Origin: Halobacteriaceae archaeon Tc-Br11_E2g27
Lineage (GTDB): Archaea; Halobacteriota; Halobacteria; Halobacteriales; Haloarculaceae
Direction of reading: 5' to 3'
DNA length: 9,238 nt
Assembly (NCBI GenBank): GCA_001564135.1
Contig: LKNH01000094.1
Span: 1-9,238, forward strand
Positions 5,471 through 9,238 of the stretch are shown piece after piece (position 1 is the first letter of the stretch; every line of letters begins with the position of its first letter). The position numbers and the translations under genes are program-made. The notes below the pieces were generated by a model, which saw only the letters and a list, made by a program, of their open reading frames with translations, did not search any database and was not told the DNA's origin.

Positions 5471-5523
5471 ACCCTCTCATAGCAGCGGACGGAACCAACA
5501 GAACATACTTGCGACTTCAACTA

Positions 5524-5529
5524 TTTTTT
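5524..5529 (+). terminator. T-run terminator after the HMA-Dph6 operon
   Basis: Six consecutive T, about 55 nt after the Dph6-type stop, in the 79-bp gap between convergent genes. This matches simple T-run termination in archaea. Confidence 0.45.
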
Positions 5530-5549
5530 CGAAGGTCTTCCCGGGAATA

Positions 5550-6353
5550 TCAATGTCCACCAAGTCCGGGCGCATCAAGCGGGTCCCAGAAGGGCAGGTG
5601 TGGGTGTGGGATATGATACCCGAGCAACATCAGTCCGTGCGCAAACAGGATATATCCAAGGACGACAAACGCCACCCCCAGAATTCGGTGGAGGCGCTGT
5701 CGGTGTGTCGCATCAACGCTGTCGATGACAGTCCCGTAAATGAATACCGCAGGAATGGTACCGAGACCGAGAGCGGCAAGGGCAGTCCCGCCAGCGATCG
5801 GTGAACCGGTCGTGAAAGCGAAAAAGTACGCAGGATAGAGGATGGGACACGGCAACAGTGCGTGAATGGAACCCAGTCCAACAATGCCTGGTCCACTCGC
5901 AAGTCGCTCAACCCAGTTAGTAAGCCAGGTTGTCACGTATTGCGTGCCAGGGAGATGGACACCAAAGGAGATGCGGCCGACGATATACTGTACACCAATA
6001 ACGACGATAGCCCCGCCGATAGCTGCCCCGACGACACCCATAATCACATCAGCCATCGCCGTGAGTTCCTGCGTACTAACGACAAACGCCCACCCCAGCG
6101 TTCCCATGAGTACACCCACAAGCGTATATCCAATGGTTCGGCCGACGTTGAAAAGCATGTGCTGGCGGACTTCAAACGGCGTCAGATGTGAGCCACGTTT
6201 CTCCTGCTGGTAACCGCCATCTGGTCGAGTGTTCGTCATCTTGCTCGCATAGATCGTAACAAGCGGACCACACATGCCGATACAGTGTGCACCGCCGAGT
6301 AAGCCAATCACGAAAAACAGGATGATGTCCGTTCCGAGGAATGCTGTTGGCAT
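5550..6353 (-). CDS. TauE/SafE (UreH-like) transmembrane protein with HCxGMCGP motif
   Basis: 267 residues with about six hydrophobic segments in two inverted-repeat halves. The first half opens with G-L-L-G-G-A-H-C-I-G-M-C-G-P-L (17-31), the second with H-A-L-L-P-C-P-I-L-Y-P (164-174) followed by T-G-S-P-I-A-G-G and G-L-G-T-I-P-A. These are hallmarks of the membrane proteins annotated as sulfite exporter TauE/SafE or UreH-like, often found near copper P-type ATPases and cbb3 oxidase genes in bacteria. His23, Cys24, Met27 and Cys28, plus His164 and Cys169, are plausible soft-metal ligands, so metal (copper or nickel) transfer is as likely as sulfite export. It converges on the HMA-Dph6 operon. 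The upstream region (6354-6516) has repeats but no strong Shine-Dalgarno; a weak TATA-like TAATGA near 6376-6381 would give a leaderless transcript. Confidence 0.82.
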   Translation of the reverse strand: MPTAFLGTDIILFFVIGLLGGAHCIGMCGPLVTIYASKMTNTRPDGGYQQEKRGSHLTPFEVRQHMLFNVGRTIGYTLVGVLMGTLGWAFVVSTQELTAMADVIMGVVGAAIGGAIVVIGVQYIVGRISFGVHLPGTQYVTTWLTNWVERLASGPGIVGLGSIHALLPCPILYPAYFFAFTTGSPIAGGTALAALGLGTIPAVFIYGTVIDSVDATHRQRLHRILGVAFVVLGYILFAHGLMLLGYHIPHPHLPFWDPLDAPGLGGH

Positions 6354-6446
6354 AGGTGAAGGATTGCTGTGTTCTCATTAGCCCTACGGTCGGCCACAGT
6401 CATAGGGACGTTGGTTCAATCAGCTAATGATGGTTAATTCAATTGG

Positions 6447-6478
6447 CAACTGTTGGGTTGGTTAGTAGCCAACTGTTG
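6447..6478. repeat. Direct repeat of imperfect palindrome CAACTGTTG
   Basis: CAACTGTTG occurs at 6447-6455 and 6470-6478, repeat distance 23 bp. Each copy is CAAC-T-GTTG, a dyad in itself. The pair lies 94-125 bp upstream of the TauE/SafE-like gene and could be an operator for it. TGATGGTT is also repeated at 6428-6435 and 6497-6504. Confidence 0.45.
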
Positions 6479-6486
6479 ATTAGTAT

Positions 6487-6501
6487 CATCAGTTACTGAT
6501 G
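6487..6501. repeat. Hairpin CATCAG-TTA-CTGATG
   Basis: Six-bp stem with a 3-nt loop, starting 16 nt past the stop codon of the minus-strand dUTPase gene. It may stabilise that transcript's 3' end. No long T-run follows on the minus strand, so it is not a classical terminator. Confidence 0.35.
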
Positions 6502-6516
6502 GTTGTGCCGAATATG

Positions 6517-6981
6517 TTACTCGACGTTTTCACCCTGATAACTTCCGTCATACTGACCATCGTGTGCGGCCTCCGCAAACACAAGTTGAGCAATTCTCGC
6601 GCCTGGCTCAAGCCTAATGTCGTGATGTACCTGTAGTAAGCCCTCGCCCCGACCCTCATACCCGGCATCCCAGACCGCCGTATTGAGCATGCACGAATTC
6701 CGGAGAAGCGACGAACGGGGATAGAGAAACCCGATATGGTCTTCAGGAATGCGTATCACTTCGCCATACTGAACGATGTAACCGCCAGGGGAGAGGTGAT
6801 ACTGCCCGTCCGTTGTCTCAACCTCACGACGCTCGCCAACCGTTTTCCCATCACGTTCAATACTCCCGGTGGATATTTGCTCAAAGACAGAATCAAGGGT
6901 CAGGTCGACACCGTTTGGCTGTGGCTGGTCGTCTCGAATCGTACCAAGGTGGTCAGCAACAAACTGGCCGCTGCGGAACAT
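6517..6981 (-). CDS. dut: dUTP diphosphatase (dUTPase/dCTP deaminase family)
   Basis: 154 residues from the ATG at 6981. The frame could extend to a TTG nine codons further upstream, but family members begin M-F-R-S-G, so the internal ATG is chosen. Motifs in order: Q-P-N-G-V-D-L-T-L (20-28), P-R-S-S-L-L-R-N-S (88-96), V-W-D-A-G-Y-E-G-R-G-E-G-L-L (103-116), G-A-R-I-A-Q-L-V-F (127-135) and G-S-Y-Q-G-E (146-151). These form the trimeric nucleotide-binding site shared by dUTPase and dCTP deaminase. D-A-G-Y is dUTPase-like, and the position where deaminases carry the catalytic Glu appears to be Gln117, so hydrolysis of dUTP to dUMP and pyrophosphate is the likelier activity. Its role is to keep uracil out of DNA. 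The gene is divergent from aconitase; no clear Shine-Dalgarno or TATA box was found close to the start. Confidence 0.85.
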   Translation of the reverse strand: MFRSGQFVADHLGTIRDDQPQPNGVDLTLDSVFEQISTGSIERDGKTVGERREVETTDGQYHLSPGGYIVQYGEVIRIPEDHIGFLYPRSSLLRNSCMLNTAVWDAGYEGRGEGLLQVHHDIRLEPGARIAQLVFAEAAHDGQYDGSYQGENVE

Positions 6982-7131
6982 GAGCAAAGGTGTGGAGAGC
7001 AGAACCAAGTCGCTACCGATTCAGCATACTGCGAACAGAACCCTGTAGAGTGGTAGTAAACGACGTTTATCTCCTTCACCCGTCGATTAACTCCGCCTGT
7101 GAAACGACAACAGGGCTACTGCACCACGAGG

Positions 7132-7139
7132 ATTTATTG
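7132..7139 (+). promoter_or_regulatory. TATA-like box of the aconitase gene
   Basis: ATTTATTG, centred about 30 nt before the ATG at 7166, predicting a leader of only a few nt. No Shine-Dalgarno precedes the start codon, so leaderless translation is likely. Confidence 0.5.
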
Positions 7140-7165
7140 AGTTAGCGAACCGAACCTAGAGTGCT

Positions 7166-9136
7166 ATGAGTAAAACTGTCACAGAGAAGATTCTCGATGA
7201 CCATCTCGTCGAAGGTGAGCTAGAACCGGGCGAGGAAATCGGTATCGAAATCGACCAGGTACTGACACAGGATACGACTGGAACGCTGGTCTGGCTGCAG
7301 TTCGAAGCGCTCGGACTTGACGAAGTCCAGACGGAACTTGCAGCACAGTACTGCGACCACCAGACCTACCAGTTTGATTGGAAGAATACCGACGATCATA
7401 AATTCCTCCGCTCGGCCGCCGGGACGTTCGGTGCGTACTTCTCACGGCCGGGTAACGGTATCTGCCACAACGTCCACAGGGAGAATTTCGCAGCACCCGG
7501 CAAGACTCTGCTTGGCTCCGACTCACACACCCCAACACCCGGTGGTCTCGGGCAACTGGCAATCGGTTCAGGCGGACTGGACGTTTCGGTGGCGATGGGC
7601 GGCGGTGCCTATTACGTCGAAATGCCCGAAATCGTCAACGTGAGACTCGAAGGGGAACTAGACGAGTGGACAACTGCGAAAGATGTCATCCTCGAAATGC
7701 TCCGGCGGTTGTCAGTGAAAGGAGGTGTCGGAAAGATTTTCGAGTTCACCGGGCCAGGTGTCGAAACCTTGTCTGCACCGGAACGGATGACTATCACGAA
7801 CATGGGGACGGAACTCGGTGCGACATCCAGCATCTTCCCAACCGACGACCGCACACGAGAGTTCCTCGAACGCGTCGGTCGAGAAGAGGAATACGTCGAA
7901 CTTCAGCCCGACGATGACGCCGAGTATCACGACGAAATTACCATCGACCTCTCGGAACTCGAACCGCTTATCGCCGAGCCATCGATGCCCGACAACATTG
8001 TCCCAGTGCGCGAGGCCGCTGGTGTCGACGTTGACCAAGTGATTCTTGGCTCCTGTACCAACGGTGGCTACGAGGATATCCTCCCGGCAGCAAAGATGCT
8101 GGAGGACCGCTCTATCAATCTGACAACGGAGATGATTGTTGCCCCTGGCTCGAAAAAGGCAAGTGAGATGCTCGCCCGAAACGGCTGGACCGCCGAGATG
8201 ATGGCGGCAGGCGTCAACTTCTCGGAGGCAACGTGTGGTGCCTGTATCGGTATCGGACACGTCCCGGGTAGCGATTCGGTCAGTCTTAGAACGTTCAACC
8301 GGAACTTCGAGGGCCGGTCCGGTATCGAAGATGACAACGTCTACCTCTGCTCGCCAGAGGTTGCGACTGCTGCAGCCCTCAAAGGTGAGATTATCGATCC
8401 CCGCGATCTCGCAGACGAATTGGGCGACTTAGAAACTCCAGGATTCGAGTTACCAGAGGAGTACGAAGGGGCCGAAAATGACATTATCGACCCCGATGAG
8501 GCTGTCGACGACAACCTGGTTAAAGGGCCGAATATCGGCGATGTGCCACTAAAGGACGCACTTGACGCTGACCTGGCTGGTGAAGCGCTGCTGAAGATGG
8601 ATGATAATATCACGACAGACCACATCATCCCTGCCACACAGGATATACTGATGTATCGGTCTAATATCCCGAAACTCAGCGAGTTTACGCTCTCGCGAGT
8701 TGATGAAACCTTCGCACAGCGGGCGCTCGAATCTGACGGTGGCTTCCTTGTGGCGGGTGAGAACTACGGTCAGGGTTCCTCACGAGAGCATGCTGCACTC
8801 TGTCCGATGTATCTCGGCGTTGAGGGTGTACTTGCACAGAGTTTCGCCCGAATTCACCGCGCGAACCTGTTCAACTTCGGCCTGCTCCCGCTCGAAATAG
8901 ACGAAGAAACCTACGTCAACATCGACCAGGGAGACGATATCGAGATTGTCGATGACGTCGCTGAGGCTGTCGAGTCCGGTCAAGAGGAGTTCACGATTCG
9001 GGTTAACGACGACTGGGAGGCGACAGGACTGTTGAAAGCAAGTCCCCGAGAGCGAGAAATCCTGGCTGCCGGTGGGAAACTCTCGCACGTTCGTGCACAG
9101 CACGATGAAGGCGGTGCTGCGCCGGCAGACGACTAA
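7166..9136 (+). CDS. acn: Aconitate hydratase (Aquifex-type aconitase)
   Basis: 656 residues, complete. Aconitase interconverts citrate and isocitrate through cis-aconitate in the TCA cycle, in the cytoplasm. The [4Fe-4S] cluster ligands are visible: Cys297 in L-G-S-C-T-N-G, and Cys357 and Cys360 in C-G-A-C-I-G. Substrate and catalytic motifs include G-S-D-S-H-T-P-T-P-G-G-L-G (117-129), the swivelling-domain G-E-N-Y-G-Q-G-S-S-R-E-H-A (531-543) and D-D-N-I-T-T-D-H-I (479-487) at the start of the C-terminal domain. Order is catalytic domains 1-3 (about 1-430), an acidic linker rich in Asp/Glu (430-470), then the swivel domain. The length fits the shorter Aquifex-type/mitochondrial-like family rather than the roughly 900-residue AcnA. 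No accessory genes follow before the right edge (9137-9238 shows no gene). The C-terminal tail (H-D-E-G-G-A-A-P-A-D-D) is a typical acidic haloarchaeal extension. Confidence 0.96.
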   Translation: MSKTVTEKILDDHLVEGELEPGEEIGIEIDQVLTQDTTGTLVWLQFEALGLDEVQTELAAQYCDHQTYQFDWKNTDDHKFLRSAAGTFGAYFSRPGNGICHNVHRENFAAPGKTLLGSDSHTPTPGGLGQLAIGSGGLDVSVAMGGGAYYVEMPEIVNVRLEGELDEWTTAKDVILEMLRRLSVKGGVGKIFEFTGPGVETLSAPERMTITNMGTELGATSSIFPTDDRTREFLERVGREEEYVELQPDDDAEYHDEITIDLSELEPLIAEPSMPDNIVPVREAAGVDVDQVILGSCTNGGYEDILPAAKMLEDRSINLTTEMIVAPGSKKASEMLARNGWTAEMMAAGVNFSEATCGACIGIGHVPGSDSVSLRTFNRNFEGRSGIEDDNVYLCSPEVATAAALKGEIIDPRDLADELGDLETPGFELPEEYEGAENDIIDPDEAVDDNLVKGPNIGDVPLKDALDADLAGEALLKMDDNITTDHIIPATQDILMYRSNIPKLSEFTLSRVDETFAQRALESDGGFLVAGENYGQGSSREHAALCPMYLGVEGVLAQSFARIHRANLFNFGLLPLEIDEETYVNIDQGDDIEIVDDVAEAVESGQEEFTIRVNDDWEATGLLKASPREREILAAGGKLSHVRAQHDEGGAAPADD

Positions 9137-9238
9137 GTAAGCACTCGGTAGTTGGAAGGCGAAACACAGACATCGCATCCTATTTCTTCGCGGGAAGCAA
9201 TCACTCCAACAATGCGACCAGCACAGCCAGTCGAGCAA

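Noticed and set aside
5862..6213. Two plus-strand frames antisense to the membrane protein gene
   Set aside because: Pro/Thr/Ser-rich shadows of a gene with diagnostic membrane motifs.
7712..8260. 182-codon minus frame inside aconitase
   Set aside because: Antisense to a region holding the Cys297/357/360 cluster motifs; Cys/His-rich composition is not haloarchaeal-like.
8780..9238. 152-codon minus frame open at the right edge
   Set aside because: Mostly antisense to the aconitase C-terminal domain, rich in Cys and Trp and lacking the acidic bias of real haloarchaeal proteins; the part beyond 9136 is too short to judge.

Overview
The window reads as haloarchaeal (class Halobacteria) chromosome. 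The proteins are strongly acidic (Asp/Glu-rich). Both tRNA genes are of archaeal type and preceded by the same TTAAAC promoter box. Several genes have a TATA-like box about 25-47 nt before the start codon, as in leaderless or short-leader haloarchaeal transcripts. Base composition looks moderate for a haloarchaeon. I do not assign a genus.

Layout. (1) 1-1030, minus: the 5' part of a gene cut by the left window edge, encoding a PD-(D/E)XK nuclease-fold protein with a winged-helix-like C-terminal half. (2) 1243-2565, minus: a soluble methyl-accepting transducer with a GAF-like sensor domain. (3) 2566-3222: a scar of mobile DNA. It holds the right-end hairpin and a possible TnpB C-terminal tail of an IS200/IS605-IS1341 type element, the N-terminal stump of a haloarchaeal tyrosine integrase, and a 9-codon ORF with a strong Shine-Dalgarno sequence. 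All of this abuts (4) tRNA-Glu(CUC) on the minus strand. (5) 3441-3983, minus: a membrane-anchored winged-helix regulator. (6) About 340 bp without a convincing gene but with palindromes, leading to (7) initiator tRNA-Met on the plus strand. (8) 4534-5470, plus: a tight two-gene operon of a small GMxCxxC metal-binding (CopZ-like) protein and a Dph6-type PP-loop ATPase. It converges on (9) a TauE/SafE (UreH-like) membrane protein with an HCxGMCGP motif. (10) 6517-6981, minus: a dUTPase/dCTP deaminase family enzyme. (11) 7166-9136, plus: a complete Aquifex-type aconitase, divergent from the dUTPase.

How the genes fit together. Most of the right half is housekeeping: translation initiation (initiator tRNA), EF-2 diphthamide modification (Dph6), dUTP sanitation and the TCA cycle (aconitase). 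The metal-binding protein and the HCxGMCGP membrane protein may belong to one copper-handling pathway. The left half is accessory: integration next to tRNA-Glu left only fragments, and a nuclease-fold gene and a soluble transducer lie beyond. I see no CRISPR array and no complete mobile element. The less-described items are the truncated nuclease gene, the nested element scar with its tiny ORF, the 24-bp palindrome before the initiator tRNA, and the HMA-Dph6 gene pair.
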